A stretch of DNA of 64,000 nt from Lentihominibacter butyricus (GTDB lineage Bacteria > Bacillota > Clostridia > Peptostreptococcales > Anaerovoracaceae): assembly GCF_025567305.1 (NCBI RefSeq), contig NZ_JAOQJP010000004.1:1-64000 (forward strand). The letters run 5' to 3'. A program made the position numbers and the translations under genes. Shown here piece by piece: positions 8,701-17,207 of the stretch. Each line of letters begins with the position of its first letter. Position 1 is the first letter of the stretch. Below the pieces are notes generated by a model. The model was not told the DNA's origin. It was given only the letters and a program-made list of their open reading frames with translations, and made no database searches.

Positions 8701-9452
8701 CCGTCGAGCTGTACCATAGGTCTCAGATCAGGCGGGATAACAGGAATGACTTCAAGTATCATCCACTCAGGCCTGTTGCCTGACATCCTGAGAGCTTCGA
8801 TGACTTCAAGTCTTCTCACGATCCTGACTTTCTTCTGACCTGTTGCATTCACAAGGTTTTTGCGGAGTTCTGCAGAAAGTTCGTCAAGGTCTATCTGCGT
8901 CAGCAGCTCTCTGACTGCTTCCGCACCCATTCCTGCCTTGAATTTGTTTTCAGGATTGTCCTTTGCCTCTCTGTACTGGTTCTCCGTCAGTACTTCCTTG
9001 TATGCGAAGTCCGTGTTTCCCGGGTCAGTTACTATAAAGTTTGCAAAATACAGTATCTTCTCCAGCGTTCTCGGTGAAATGTCGAGGACAAGTCCCATTC
9101 TCGACGGGATGCCCTTGAAATACCATATATGAGAAACGGGTGAGGCCAGTTTGATATGGCCCATCCTCTCTCTTCTGACTTTCGCTTTTGTTACTTCAAC
9201 ACCGCACTTGTCGCACACGATGCCTTTATATCTTATTCTCTTGTATTTTCCGCAGTGACATTCCCAGTCCTTTGTCGGTCCGAAGATCCTCTCGCAGAAA
9301 AGTCCGTCCTTCTCCGGCTTGAGGGTTCTGTAGTTTATAGTTTCGGGTTTCGTAACCTCTCCGTAGGACCAGTTCAATATCTTCTCTGTAGATGCCAGCC
9401 CGATCTGCAGAGACTCGAAATTATTCAACTCATAATTATTGTTATCACTCAT
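5739..9452 (-). CDS. rpoC: RNA polymerase beta' subunit
   Basis: Catalytic subunit, 1237 residues. The N-terminal zinc ribbon has Cys65, Cys67, Cys80 and Cys83; the magnesium-binding NADFDGDQ motif lies near residue 455; the second zinc site (CHSRTGVCAKCYG) and the bridge-helix/trigger-loop region (GEAVGITAAQSIGEPGTQLTMRTFH) are present. The C terminus carries an acidic, alanine-rich extension of about 45 residues (from about 1190) rich in Glu and Asp and ending DDGIDWE. It follows rpoB by 17 bases and is ended by a clear terminator. Confidence 0.98.
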   Translation of the reverse strand: MSDNNNYELNNFESLQIGLASTEKILNWSYGEVTKPETINYRTLKPEKDGLFCERIFGPTKDWECHCGKYKRIRYKGIVCDKCGVEVTKAKVRRERMGHIKLASPVSHIWYFKGIPSRMGLVLDISPRTLEKILYFANFIVTDPGNTDFAYKEVLTENQYREAKDNPENKFKAGMGAEAVRELLTQIDLDELSAELRKNLVNATGQKKVRIVRRLEVIEALRMSGNRPEWMILEVIPVIPPDLRPMVQLDGGRFATSDLNDLYRRVINRNNRLNRLLELGAPDIIVRNEKRMLQEAVDALIDNGRRGRPVTGPGSRPLKSLSDMLKGKQGRFRQNLLGKRVDYSGRSVIVVGPELKFYQCGLPKKMALELFKPFIMKKLVENGNAHNIKSAKRMVEKVRPEVWDVLEGVIKEHPVMLNRAPTLHRLGIQAFEPVLVEGKAIKLHPLACTAFNADFDGDQMAVHVPLSVEAQAEARFLMLSVNNILAPKDGSPITTPTQDMILGSYYLTHPGQEEGKRTSDAEKGDGKVFTDIAEMLMAYQTGMVGLHARVKVRMYAGENDTRGKLVESTVGRFIFNQKIPQDLGYVEDREADPYSLEIDFLCDKKKLGQIIDRCYRIHGNTETAIMLDYIKDMGFHYSTIAAITISISDMEIPEKKKEIIDASEKLVDKYEMAYRRGLVSNKERYEKVIEIWNKTTDDVADALMDSLDSLNNLFIMAHSGARGSKNQIRQIGGMRGLMANATGKTIEIPIKANFREGLSVLEYFISTNGARKGLADTALRTADSGYLTRRLVDVSHNVIVREDDCGTDEGIEVKAFTDGKEVIEKLKDRIIGRTALLDIYHPETGKLLVEQDCEISEDAAGAIEAAGIESVAIRSVMTCHSRTGVCAKCYGRNLATGEGVNIGEAVGITAAQSIGEPGTQLTMRTFHTGGVAGSDITHGLPRVEELFEARKPKGLAVICEADGTVVSIDPTMDNKTQVKVRGEEERIYEIPYGARICVTEGEYILAGDNITKGPLDPKDILRLNGVEGVYQYLLKEVQRVYKQQGVDINDKHIEVIVGQMLSKLKVNDAGDTGLLPGGQYSKIEIDEANEAAIANGGRPAEAERLLLGITKASLATNSFLSAASFQETTRVLTDAAIKGKNDKLQGLKENVIIGKLIPAGTGMKKYRSIDLDYGVNTALIDAYKAMQREMELQEEEDEDMEDIVPAMETDENAAAAEEFAAEAEGGMASADDGIDWE

Positions 9453-9469
9453 CGGTCACTTCCCCTTTC

Positions 9470-12400
9470 CTATGCTTCTTCCGACGGTTCTGTTTCAGCC
9501 GTTTCATCTTCTTCGGCGTCTTCATAGTCGTCATCATCTTCTTCGACGATCATGATCTCCTCATCATCGTATGCTTCATCGTCTTCCGGTTCTGCCCCCT
9601 CTATGTCGACATCTACCATGTTCTCTATATCAGGGATATCTTCCATCTCACTCGTTTCCTTGATCTCGATCTCTTCATTGTCTTCTGTGAGGACTTTGAC
9701 ATCGAGGCATAGACTCTGCATTTCCTTGATGAGTACCTTGAACGACTCAGGAATACCAGGCTCAGGAATGTTCTCGCCCTTGACGATAGCTTCGTAAGTC
9801 TTTACACGACCCACTATGTCGTCGGATTTTACAGTGAGTATTTCCTGAAGAGTATAAGCTGCTCCGTATGCTTCCAGAGCCCATACTTCCATCTCTCCGA
9901 AACGCTGTCCGCCGAACTGCGCTTTTCCGCCCAGAGGCTGCTGCGTTACAAGTGAGTACGGACCCGTACTTCTCGCATGGATCTTGTCGTCAACGAGATG
10001 GTGGAGCTTGAGCATATACATGTAACCTACCGTTACAGGATTATCGAAATACTCTCCTGTTCGTCCATCTCTAAGACGCAGCTTACCGCTCTTGTCATAT
10101 CCGTTTTCCTCAAGAAGCTGTATTATATCTTTCTCCGTCGCACCGTCGAATACAGGCGTTGCGATGTACCAGTCTTTTGTCTTTGCAGCGAGACCGAGAT
10201 GCACTTCGAGTACCTGACCGACGTTCATTCGCGAAGGTACGCCGAGAGGATTCAGCATGACCTGAAGTGACTGGCCGTTTTCCAGGAACGGCATATCTTC
10301 CTCAGGAAGTATCCTCGAGATTACACCCTTGTTACCGTGTCTTCCCGCCATCTTGTCTCCGACGCTTATCTTTCTCTTTGTTGCGATGTAGCATCTTACG
10401 AGCTTGTTGACTCCAGGAGGCAGCTCATCGCCGTTTTCTCTGGAGAACACTTTTACATCCACTACTATACCTGTCTCGCCGTGAGGCACTCTGAGCGAAG
10501 TATCTCTTACTTCTCTTGCCTTTTCACCGAAAATAGCTCTGAGAAGTCTTTCTTCCGCCGTAAGCTCCGTCTCGCCCTTAGGTGTGACTTTACCTACCAG
10601 TATATCTGACGAATTTACTTCTGCACCCTTTCTGATGATACCTTCTTCGTCGAGATCCTTGAGTGCATCCTCGCCCACGTTAGGTATTTCTCTAGTTATT
10701 TCTTCAGGTCCGAGCTTCGTATCTCTCGCTTCTGCTTCATATTTCTCTATATGGATCGAAGTGAGCACGTCTTCCATAATAAGTCTTTCATTGAGTATGA
10801 TAGCGTCCTCGTAGTTGTAGCCTTCCCATGTCATGAATCCGATGAGCAGGTTCTTTCCGAGAGCGATCTCTCCGTTTTCTGTAGACGGACCGTCAGCAAT
10901 GACTTCTCCCTGCTCTACATGTTCGCCGTTGTATACGATAGGTCTCTGATTGATACATGTACCCTGGTTCGAACGTTTGAACTTGAGGAGTGTGTACTCG
11001 TCTTTCCCCTCTCCGTCGTCTCTGAGCACAACGATCTTGTCTGCATCGACAAAATCGATCGTTCCTGAATGCTTTGCTATTATAACTACGCCTGAGTCCT
11101 TTGCAGCTTTATGCTCCATACCTGTTCCTACTATAGGCGCTTCTGTCACGAGAAGAGGCACTGCCTGTCTCTGCATGTTGGCACCCATCAGGGCTCTGTT
11201 AGCGTCGTCGTTTTCGAGGAACGGTATCATCGCAGTCGCAACAGATACTACCTGTTTAGGCGATACGTCCATGTAGTCTACAGCTTCTCTAGGTACCAGG
11301 TCGATTTCTCCGCCTTTACCTCTGGCTGCAACCTTGAGGTTCACGAAATGCCCTTCTGAATCGAGCGGTTCGTTCGCCTGTGCCACGATCTTGTCCTCTT
11401 CATCATCCGCTGTGAGGTAATGGATCTCCTCTGTTACTCGGCCTGTCGCCTTGTCGACTACTCTGTACGGAGTTTCGATAAAGCCGTATTCATTGACGAT
11501 ACCATATGTCGTCAGCGAGCCGATCAGACCGATATTCGGACCTTCCGGCGTTTCTATAGGACACATTCTTCCATAATGTGAATGATGTACGTCTCTTACT
11601 TCGAATCCGGCTCTTTCTCTGGAGAGTCCTCCAGGTCCGAGTGCCGAAAGTCTTCTCTTGTGTGTCAGTTCAGCCAGCGGATTGTTCTGGTCCATGAACT
11701 GTGAAAGCTGTGAACTTCCGAAGAACTCCTTTACAGCTGCAGTTACCGGTCTTATGTTCATAAGTCCCTGCGGAGTGACCTCAGAGATATCCTGAGTCGT
11801 CATTCTCTCTTTGATAGTTCTTTCCATTCTGGAAAGGCCTATCCTTATCTGATTCTGCAGCAGTTCTCCTACAGTTCTCAGTCTTCTGTTGCCCAGGTGG
11901 TCTATATCATCTATGTTTCCTATGCCGTAGTTGAGGTTGAGCAGGTAGCTCACCGACGCTATCACGTCTGCAACCAGTATATGCTTAGGAGACAGCTCAT
12001 TCTTCCTATATCTGATAGCCTCTTTTACAGACTCCTGATCTTCGTTCTCGCGAAGTATATCCATCAGTACAGGGTAATAGACCTGTTTAGGCATTTTGAT
12101 ATCTGAGATATCAAAATCTATATATGAATCGATATCAACGAATTGATTTCCTATTACTTTGGTCACTTTTCCGTCATCTGCAGGACTCTTGACCATTACA
12201 AATTCAACTCCGGCATTTTCTATCTGTCTTGCCAGTTCCTTGTCTACCGTCTGATCCTTCTCAGCCAGGATCTCTCCTGTATTCGGATCTATGACGTCTT
12301 CAGCCACTGCATTGCCGACAAGTCTGTTGAAAAGCCCCAGTTTTTTGTTGTATTTATATCTTCCGACCTTAGCCAGATCATAACGCTTAGGATCGAAGAA

Positions 12401-13180
12401 CATCGAATTGAACAGCGACTGCGCACTTTCAAGCGTAGGCGGTTCGCCAGGTCTCAGTTTCTTATATATCTCCTTGAGACCTTCCTCATAATTCGTGGTC
12501 GTATCCTTTTCCAGCGTTTTCAGCAGTCTTGGCTCTTCACCGAAAGTATCCAGGATCTCCTGATTGCTTCCCATTCCCATCGCTCTGAGAAGGGTCGTCA
12601 CAGGCTGCTTTCTCGTCCTGTCGACTCTGACAGAGATTATTTCATTGGAGTCGGTTTCATATTCGAGCCATGCCCCCCTGTTAGGGATGACTGTTGTGAA
12701 AAACAGGTTCTTACCTGATTTGTCTATTTCTTTATCATAATAAGGTCCCGGTGAACGCACGAGCTGAGTAACTACAACTCTCTCCGCACCATTGTAGATA
12801 AAAGTACCCTTTTCAGTCATCAGTGGGAAATCTCCCATGAAAACTTCCTGTTCCTTTACTTCTCCGGTTTCTTTATTTACCAGACGTACTCTTACTTTCA
12901 ACGGAGCTGCATAGGTAACGTCTCTCTCCTTACACTCTTCCTGGCCGTATTTAGGCGGATCTGTAAGGGAGTAGTCAATGAATTCGAGAACAAGATTGTC
13001 CGCATAATCCTTGATCGGCGAAACATCCTCAAAAACTTCGCGAAAACCTTCTCTTACAAACCAATCATATGAATCCGTCTGAATCTGTATCAGATTTGGC
13101 ATTTCTGCCACTTCATTGATTTTCGAAAAGGTCATTCGTTCTTTTCTACCTAATTTTATCGGATTTGGCATAGTCATCAC
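9470..13180 (-). CDS. rpoB: RNA polymerase beta subunit
   Basis: Catalytic subunit, 1236 residues. The rifampicin-binding region (GSSQLSQFMDQNNPLAELTHKRRLSALGPGG, about residues 475-505, not quoted further) has the residues of the sensitive form at the Gln, Asp, His and Ser positions usually mutated in resistance. Beyond the conserved end (near residue 1170) is an unusually long acidic tail of about 65 residues, roughly half Asp and Glu, including EEDDDDYEDAEEDE. Own promoter at 13223-13251; cotranscribed with rpoC. Confidence 0.98.
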   Translation of the reverse strand: MMTMPNPIKLGRKERMTFSKINEVAEMPNLIQIQTDSYDWFVREGFREVFEDVSPIKDYADNLVLEFIDYSLTDPPKYGQEECKERDVTYAAPLKVRVRLVNKETGEVKEQEVFMGDFPLMTEKGTFIYNGAERVVVTQLVRSPGPYYDKEIDKSGKNLFFTTVIPNRGAWLEYETDSNEIISVRVDRTRKQPVTTLLRAMGMGSNQEILDTFGEEPRLLKTLEKDTTTNYEEGLKEIYKKLRPGEPPTLESAQSLFNSMFFDPKRYDLAKVGRYKYNKKLGLFNRLVGNAVAEDVIDPNTGEILAEKDQTVDKELARQIENAGVEFVMVKSPADDGKVTKVIGNQFVDIDSYIDFDISDIKMPKQVYYPVLMDILRENEDQESVKEAIRYRKNELSPKHILVADVIASVSYLLNLNYGIGNIDDIDHLGNRRLRTVGELLQNQIRIGLSRMERTIKERMTTQDISEVTPQGLMNIRPVTAAVKEFFGSSQLSQFMDQNNPLAELTHKRRLSALGPGGLSRERAGFEVRDVHHSHYGRMCPIETPEGPNIGLIGSLTTYGIVNEYGFIETPYRVVDKATGRVTEEIHYLTADDEEDKIVAQANEPLDSEGHFVNLKVAARGKGGEIDLVPREAVDYMDVSPKQVVSVATAMIPFLENDDANRALMGANMQRQAVPLLVTEAPIVGTGMEHKAAKDSGVVIIAKHSGTIDFVDADKIVVLRDDGEGKDEYTLLKFKRSNQGTCINQRPIVYNGEHVEQGEVIADGPSTENGEIALGKNLLIGFMTWEGYNYEDAIILNERLIMEDVLTSIHIEKYEAEARDTKLGPEEITREIPNVGEDALKDLDEEGIIRKGAEVNSSDILVGKVTPKGETELTAEERLLRAIFGEKAREVRDTSLRVPHGETGIVVDVKVFSRENGDELPPGVNKLVRCYIATKRKISVGDKMAGRHGNKGVISRILPEEDMPFLENGQSLQVMLNPLGVPSRMNVGQVLEVHLGLAAKTKDWYIATPVFDGATEKDIIQLLEENGYDKSGKLRLRDGRTGEYFDNPVTVGYMYMLKLHHLVDDKIHARSTGPYSLVTQQPLGGKAQFGGQRFGEMEVWALEAYGAAYTLQEILTVKSDDIVGRVKTYEAIVKGENIPEPGIPESFKVLIKEMQSLCLDVKVLTEDNEEIEIKETSEMEDIPDIENMVDVDIEGAEPEDDEAYDDEEIMIVEEDDDDYEDAEEDETAETEPSEEA

Positions 13181-13222
13181 TCCTTATATCTTTAACAAAT
13201 TACATTTGCAGGGCAGTTTATT

Positions 13223-13251
13223 ATGATACCACATTGTTGTCAAACCGTCAA
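13223..13251 (-). promoter_or_regulatory. rpoBC promoter
   Basis: TTGACG (13246-13251), 17-base spacer, TATCAT (13223-13228) on the minus strand, roughly 45 bases upstream of rpoB. A second TTGACA overlaps the spacer but gives poor spacing. This promoter lets rpoBC be expressed apart from the rplKAJL genes, whose transcript ends at the terminator just upstream. Confidence 0.65.
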
Positions 13252-13309
13252 TAGTTTTTGGAATATTTTTCATTTTCTTCACATAAGTATACCGAAAACG
13301 GTTTTCTTA

Positions 13310-13341
13310 AAAAAACGGCAGATGACGCGAAGTCATCTGCC
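13310..13341 (-). terminator. rplJL terminator
   Basis: A perfect 10-bp stem (13317-13326 and 13332-13341, 5-base loop) followed on the minus strand by GTTTTTTT. Strong intrinsic terminator 30 bases after rplL. Some readthrough into rpoB would be usual in this operon type but cannot be judged from sequence. Confidence 0.9.
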
Positions 13342-13370
13342 ACAGTGCTTTTTCTTCTGAAAATGCGAGC

Positions 13371-13736
13371 TTATTTGAGTTCAACAACTGCTCCAACTTC
13401 TTCGAGCTGTGCTTTGTATCCTTCAGCTTCTGCCTTTTCGCATCCTTCTTTGAGGTTTGAAGGAGCTCCGTCAACCAGTTCCTTAGCTTCCTTAAGTCCT
13501 AAGCCTGTGATCTCTCTTACAGCCTTGATAACCTTGATCTTTTCTGCTCCAACTTCCTTAAGAACTACTGTGAATTCAGTCTGCTCTTCGCCTGCTGCTG
13601 CTGCGCCGTCTGCTGCTGCAACTACAACGCCTGCTGCTGCTGATACGCCGAATTCTTCTTCACAAGCCTTAACCAGCTCGTTTAACTCTAAAACTGACAT
13701 TTCTTTTATAGCTTCAATTATCTGATCTTTGTTCAT
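13371..13736 (-). CDS. rplL: 50S ribosomal protein L7/L12
   Basis: Stalk protein that recruits translation GTPases, 121 residues, normal size. The N-terminal dimerisation helices (VLELNELVKACEEEFGV), an alanine-rich hinge (about 35-52) and the C-terminal domain with KTxLGLKEAKELVDGAP-type sequence are clear. Preceded by AAAGGAG. It follows rplJ and is expressed with it under the L10 leader. Confidence 0.98.
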   Translation of the reverse strand: MNKDQIIEAIKEMSVLELNELVKACEEEFGVSAAAGVVVAAADGAAAAGEEQTEFTVVLKEVGAEKIKVIKAVREITGLGLKEAKELVDGAPSNLKEGCEKAEAEGYKAQLEEVGAVVELK

Positions 13737-13880
13737 TTTATTTCTCCTTTATAATTATTTCAGTATATATGATCTATACCGATAACTTCTGTTGAGCCTG
13801 TACACAGAAAAGCTTCATACGCTTATGCGCTATGCTCTTTCTGCAAAGGTTCGCCCATCCATACGCCGCAAAGTAAGCGC

Positions 13881-14372
13881 TTACGCTTCTTTCTGCTCTG
13901 CGATCTGTGAAACCACTCTTGCAAAGTTTGCGATCGGTGACTGGATGCTTCCCATAAATTTTGAAATGAGAACATCTCTTGACGGAATCGATGCGAGCTG
14001 CTGAATACCTTCTTTGTCATAGTATTCACCTTCTACGATACCACCCTTGAATTCCATCTTCTTGTATTCTTTGATAGCTCCGTCCAGAACTCTTGCTGGT
14101 GCAGTAGCATCATCATAGCTGAATGCAAATCCGCTCGGTCCTGCGAGAGTGTCCTTCAGCACTTCGTATTCAGTGCCTTCGATAGCTCTGTTAACCAGTG
14201 TGTTCTTGTAAACAGTGTAGTCAACATCTGCTTCGCGGAGTTTCTTTCTCATAGCATCTGCTTCTGCAACTGTGATTCCGATGTAATCAACAACTACAAC
14301 AGATGTCGCTCTTTCAAACTTGTCTTTTATTTCGTCAATTATTACTTGCTTCTGTTTGTAAGCTTCTTTCAT
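13881..14372 (-). CDS. rplJ: 50S ribosomal protein L10
   Basis: Stalk base protein that anchors the L7/L12 dimers, 163 residues. The conserved ATSVVVVDYIGITVAEADAMR segment and the VYKNTLVNRA segment (residues about 55-65) are typical. Good AAAGGAG site. It lies about 190 bases after rplA, the gap being filled by an L10-binding leader, which implies autoregulation by the L10-L12 complex. Confidence 0.98.
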   Translation of the reverse strand: MKEAYKQKQVIIDEIKDKFERATSVVVVDYIGITVAEADAMRKKLREADVDYTVYKNTLVNRAIEGTEYEVLKDTLAGPSGFAFSYDDATAPARVLDGAIKEYKKMEFKGGIVEGEYYDKEGIQQLASIPSRDVLISKFMGSIQSPIANFARVVSQIAEQKEA

Positions 14373-14409
14373 TATCGCGCATTCTCCTTTCTAAATAATC
14401 TTTTTTCAG

Positions 14410-14545
14410 GTACGCTATAAAATAGCCTTGCTATCCGCGTGACAGCAAGGCAAATGTATTTACATTGTACCTCGGCGAGGTCTCCGTTTAAAGCCGGCAT
14501 ATACTGTGATATCAGTGCCAGCTCCTCGCTGTCTACGGTCTATAA
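14410..14545 (-). promoter_or_regulatory. Ribosomal protein L10 leader
   Basis: The spacer between rplA and rplJ has the hallmarks of the L10 autoregulatory leader: on the minus strand CCGTAGACAGCGAGG (within 14524-14540) is followed about 50 bases later by the complementary CCTCGCCGAGGTAC, and then by a hairpin with 8-bp arms GCCTTGCT/AGCAAGGC (14425-14432 and 14444-14451) and a TATTTTATAG tail that looks like an attenuator. L10-L12 binding to such leaders represses rplJL in other Firmicutes and in E. coli; here this is by homology of pattern. Confidence 0.8.
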
Positions 14546-14565
14546 TATTCTGTTCCGTTTGAGAT

Positions 14566-15261
14566 CTAACCCAGCTTTAAAGGGTTGATCTTCACTCCAG
14601 GTCCCATAGTAGATGTAACAACTACGCTCTTCAGATACTGACCTTTTGCTGCTGCAGGCTTAGCCTTTATGATAGCACCGATAAGTGCATTGAAGTTGTC
14701 AGTCAGCTTCTCAGGTCCGAATGAAGCTTTTCCTATAGGAGTATGGATGATGTTTGCCTTGTCCAGACGGTATTCAACTTTACCAGCCTTGACTTCTTCG
14801 ATAGCCTTTGCAACATCCATAGTAACTGTGCCTGACTTAGGATTAGGCATGAGTCCCTTAGGTCCCAGAATCTTACCTAATCTACCAACAACACCCATCA
14901 TATCAGGTGTCGCAACAACGACATCAAAGTCAAACCAGCCTTCACTCTGGATTTTCTGAGCCATTTCTTCAGCTCCTACGAAATCAGCACCGGCTTCTTC
15001 TGCTTCTGTAGCCTTAGGGCCCTTTGCAAATACCAGAACTTTCTTCGTTTTACCAACTCCGTGCGGAAGCACGATAGCTCCTCTTACCTGTTGATCGGCA
15101 TGTCTGCCGTCAACACCTAATCTTGCGTGAAGCTCAACTGTTTCATCAAACTTGGCTTTTGCGCTTTTTACAACGATTTCCATAGCCTGATCAACGTCAA
15201 ACAATTCAGCTTTGTCGAATTCTTTTACAGAATCCTGATACTTCTTTCCTCTTTTAGGCAT
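14566..15261 (-). CDS. rplA: 50S ribosomal protein L1
   Basis: rRNA-binding protein of the L1 stalk, 231 residues from the ATG at 15259-15261. I choose this start (MPKRGKKYQDS) because it has an AAGGAGGAAAGA ribosome binding site and family length; an in-frame upstream start at 15327 would add 22 residues that include several cysteines and do not resemble L1. The conserved block around PNPKSGTVT (about residues 125-135) is present. Follows rplK in the usual order. Confidence 0.97.
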   Translation of the reverse strand: MPKRGKKYQDSVKEFDKAELFDVDQAMEIVVKSAKAKFDETVELHARLGVDGRHADQQVRGAIVLPHGVGKTKKVLVFAKGPKATEAEEAGADFVGAEEMAQKIQSEGWFDFDVVVATPDMMGVVGRLGKILGPKGLMPNPKSGTVTMDVAKAIEEVKAGKVEYRLDKANIIHTPIGKASFGPEKLTDNFNALIGAIIKAKPAAAKGQYLKSVVVTSTMGPGVKINPLKLG

Positions 15262-15353
15262 TCTTTCCTCCTTGTGGTACTCACAACCGCATCCCTGACC
15301 GTCACTGTCCGCTTTCGAACATTTCATCGATCTCTGCGGTCTCCCACTCTGTT

Positions 15354-15779
15354 TTAGTCTTCAATAACGATTCCCATACTTCTTGCAGTACCCTTGATCA
15401 TTTCTGTTGCTGCTTCAAGGCTTGCTGCATTAAGATCCGGCATCTTTGTCTTTGCAATCTCCTCAGCCTGTGCTCTTGTGAGAGTTGCAACCTTAGTTTT
15501 GTTAGGTTCACCTGAAGCTGATTCAAGACCTGCTGCCTTCTTGAGTAATACTGCTGCAGGCGGTGTTTTGCAAATGAATGAAAACGAGTGGTCTGCATAT
15601 ACAGTGATTACTACCGGAATTATCATTCCAGGCTGATCCTGTGTTTTAGCGTTGAACTGCTTACAGAAATCCATAATGTTAACGCCGTGCTGACCTAAAG
15701 CTGGTCCAACAGGAGGTGCAGGGTTTGCATTGCCGGCAGGAATCTGAAGTTTGATATAACCTTCGATCTTCTTAGCCAT
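15354..15779 (-). CDS. rplK: 50S ribosomal protein L11
   Basis: GTPase-centre protein, 141 residues, exact family length. The proline-rich N-terminal segment NANPAPPVGPALGQHGVNIM (about residues 17-36), contacted by thiopeptides in other bacteria, is unaltered. Good AAAGGAG site. Between nusG and rplA, as expected. Confidence 0.98.
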   Translation of the reverse strand: MAKKIEGYIKLQIPAGNANPAPPVGPALGQHGVNIMDFCKQFNAKTQDQPGMIIPVVITVYADHSFSFICKTPPAAVLLKKAAGLESASGEPNKTKVATLTRAQAEEIAKTKMPDLNAASLEAATEMIKGTARSMGIVIED

Positions 15780-15846
15780 TACTGTTATTCTCCTTTCTTT
15801 ATTATTCCCCTACGGGGTCATAGATTTAATATGAAAGCCGCTTTGA

Positions 15847-16422
15847 TCAGATCTTGTCGACCTGAGCAAAATCGAGCTCTACTGGCGTGTCTCTTCCGAA
15901 CATCGACACCTTGGCTTTGAGCGTCTGTTTTTCCATGTTGACTTCTTCGACAACTCCCATGAAGTTTTCAAAAGGTCCGTTGATAACTTTCACCGTATCG
16001 CCGACATCGATATCCAGATCGATATATATTTTCTCGATACCCATTCTTCTCACTTCCTCTGTAGTGAGCGGGATAGGATCCGAGCCGTGACCCACGAAGC
16101 CTGTAACGCCCTGTGTGTTTCGCACAAGATACCAGGATTCATTTGTCACTATCATCTTTACAAGAACATATCCCGGGAACATTTTTCTGGTCTTCACCTT
16201 ACGCTGTCCGTTTTTGACCTCGACTCTGTCTTCGGTCGGTACGATCACGTCCAGAATAAGGTTCTGCATACCTCTGTTCTCAACGATTTTCTCGATGTTC
16301 ACTTTGACCTTGTTTTCATGACCGGAATAAGTGTGAACCACATACCATTTGGCTTCGCCGTCACCCCTGAGACCTTCCAGTCCTTCAAGGTTTAATTTTT
16401 TACCTTCATTGTTTTCACACAT
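15847..16422 (-). CDS. nusG: Transcription elongation/antitermination factor NusG
   Basis: 191 residues. The NGN domain begins at about residue 24 (AKWYVVHTYSGHENKV) and the C-terminal KOW domain has VKVINGPFENFMGVVEEV (about residues 140-160). The first 23 residues (acidic and Leu/Gly-rich, LEGLEGLRGDG) are an N-terminal extension relative to B. subtilis NusG; the ATG start is preceded by a modest purine-rich site. It follows secE by about 30 bases. Confidence 0.97.
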   Translation of the reverse strand: MCENNEGKKLNLEGLEGLRGDGEAKWYVVHTYSGHENKVKVNIEKIVENRGMQNLILDVIVPTEDRVEVKNGQRKVKTRKMFPGYVLVKMIVTNESWYLVRNTQGVTGFVGHGSDPIPLTTEEVRRMGIEKIYIDLDIDVGDTVKVINGPFENFMGVVEEVNMEKQTLKAKVSMFGRDTPVELDFAQVDKI

Positions 16423-16451
16423 TGTATCTTTAAGCTCCTATCTTGCACGCT

Positions 16452-16718
16452 TTAGAAACATACTGCCTTTATAGCTGCCAGTACGCCTGTGTCAACTGCC
16501 CAAAATACAACTGCAAAGGCCGCGCAGGTAACAAGCACTACGGCTGTGAAAGATCCGAGCTCTTTCTTTGTCGGCCATACTACTTTTTTCATCTCGAGCT
16601 TTACGCCCTTGAAATATTCCTTTACGCTTCCTTTCTTCCTTTTACGGGTAGATGCTGCTGCAGCCCTCTGTCTGACTGTTGTGGTATTGTTGCCTTTACC
16701 CTTTGACGTTTTTGCCAT
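16452..16718 (-). CDS. secE: Preprotein translocase subunit SecE
   Basis: 88 residues, single-membrane-span type. A basic, Thr/Ser-rich cytoplasmic N-terminal region (about 1-30) precedes the conserved FKGVKLEMKKVVWPTKKEL amphipathic helix (about 35-53) and one transmembrane helix (about 55-80). Member of the SecYEG channel. Located between rpmG and nusG, as in most bacteria. Confidence 0.96.
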   Translation of the reverse strand: MAKTSKGKGNNTTTVRQRAAAASTRKRKKGSVKEYFKGVKLEMKKVVWPTKKELGSFTAVVLVTCAAFAVVFWAVDTGVLAAIKAVCF

Positions 16719-16730
16719 GGCAATTCTCCC

Positions 16731-16880
16731 TTACTTCGTTTCCTTGTGAAGTGTGTGTTTTCTGCAGAACTTGCAGTATTTGTTCATTTCTATACGGTCA
16801 GTAGTGTTCTTCTTGTTCTTTACCGTATTGTAATTTCTCTGCTTACATTCTGTGCATGCAAGTGTAACCTTTACTCTCAT
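16731..16880 (-). CDS. rpmG: 50S ribosomal protein L33
   Basis: 49 residues, too short for many gene lists. The translation starts MRVKVTLACTECKQRNY and contains two CxxC pairs (CTEC near residue 9 and CKFC near 36), so this is the zinc-binding form of L33. The ATG at 16878-16880 has a GGAGGAC-type site. First gene of the secE-nusG-rplKA transcript, with a promoter about 80 bases upstream. Confidence 0.95.
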   Translation of the reverse strand: MRVKVTLACTECKQRNYNTVKNKKNTTDRIEMNKYCKFCRKHTLHKETK

Positions 16881-16958
16881 TTTATCTGTCCTCCGTTTAA
16901 CTTAAAAGTAAGAGCAGCCTCTGCCCTTAATTGATTATTTACATAAAGTCGCTAAATA

Positions 16959-16987
16959 ATTGTATATTACAGCGGTGTCAATGTCAA
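16959..16987 (-). promoter_or_regulatory. rpmG-secE-nusG-rplKA promoter
   Basis: TTGACA (16982-16987), 17-base spacer, TACAAT (16959-16964) on the minus strand. A second TTGACA lies within the spacer but at bad distance. It is the obvious start point for the ribosomal superoperon, downstream of the ech terminator. Confidence 0.8.
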
Positions 16988-17073
16988 GATTTTTCCGCAA
17001 AAAAGCAGGCCGCAGGGCCGTCTTCTTCATCTGCATATATGTTTTTGCGTTTTTGCCCTCCAGGCTGTCATGT

Positions 17074-17112
17074 ATAAAAATATGCAAACAGGACTCTGCC
17101 TGTCTGCATATT
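17074..17112 (-). terminator. ech operon terminator
   Basis: A 14-bp stem with one G-T pair (arms 17079-17092 and 17099-17112, 6-base loop) followed on the minus strand by ATTTTTATAC. It ends the ech transcript about 95 bases after echF. The rest of the gap down to the rpmG promoter shows nothing recognisable. Confidence 0.85.
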
Positions 17113-17207
17113 TCCGTATCACTTACATTTTTATATGCTTATATGGTGATAGTGTCTGCTCTGATACCGCTGTTCATGCGATCCCGCGACCTGTACGGTC
17201 ACAGTTC

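Noticed and set aside
17076..17112. A riboswitch upstream of rpmG
   Set aside because: The hairpin and T-tract read as the ech terminator on the minus strand; it lies upstream of the rpmG promoter, so it is not in the rpmG leader.
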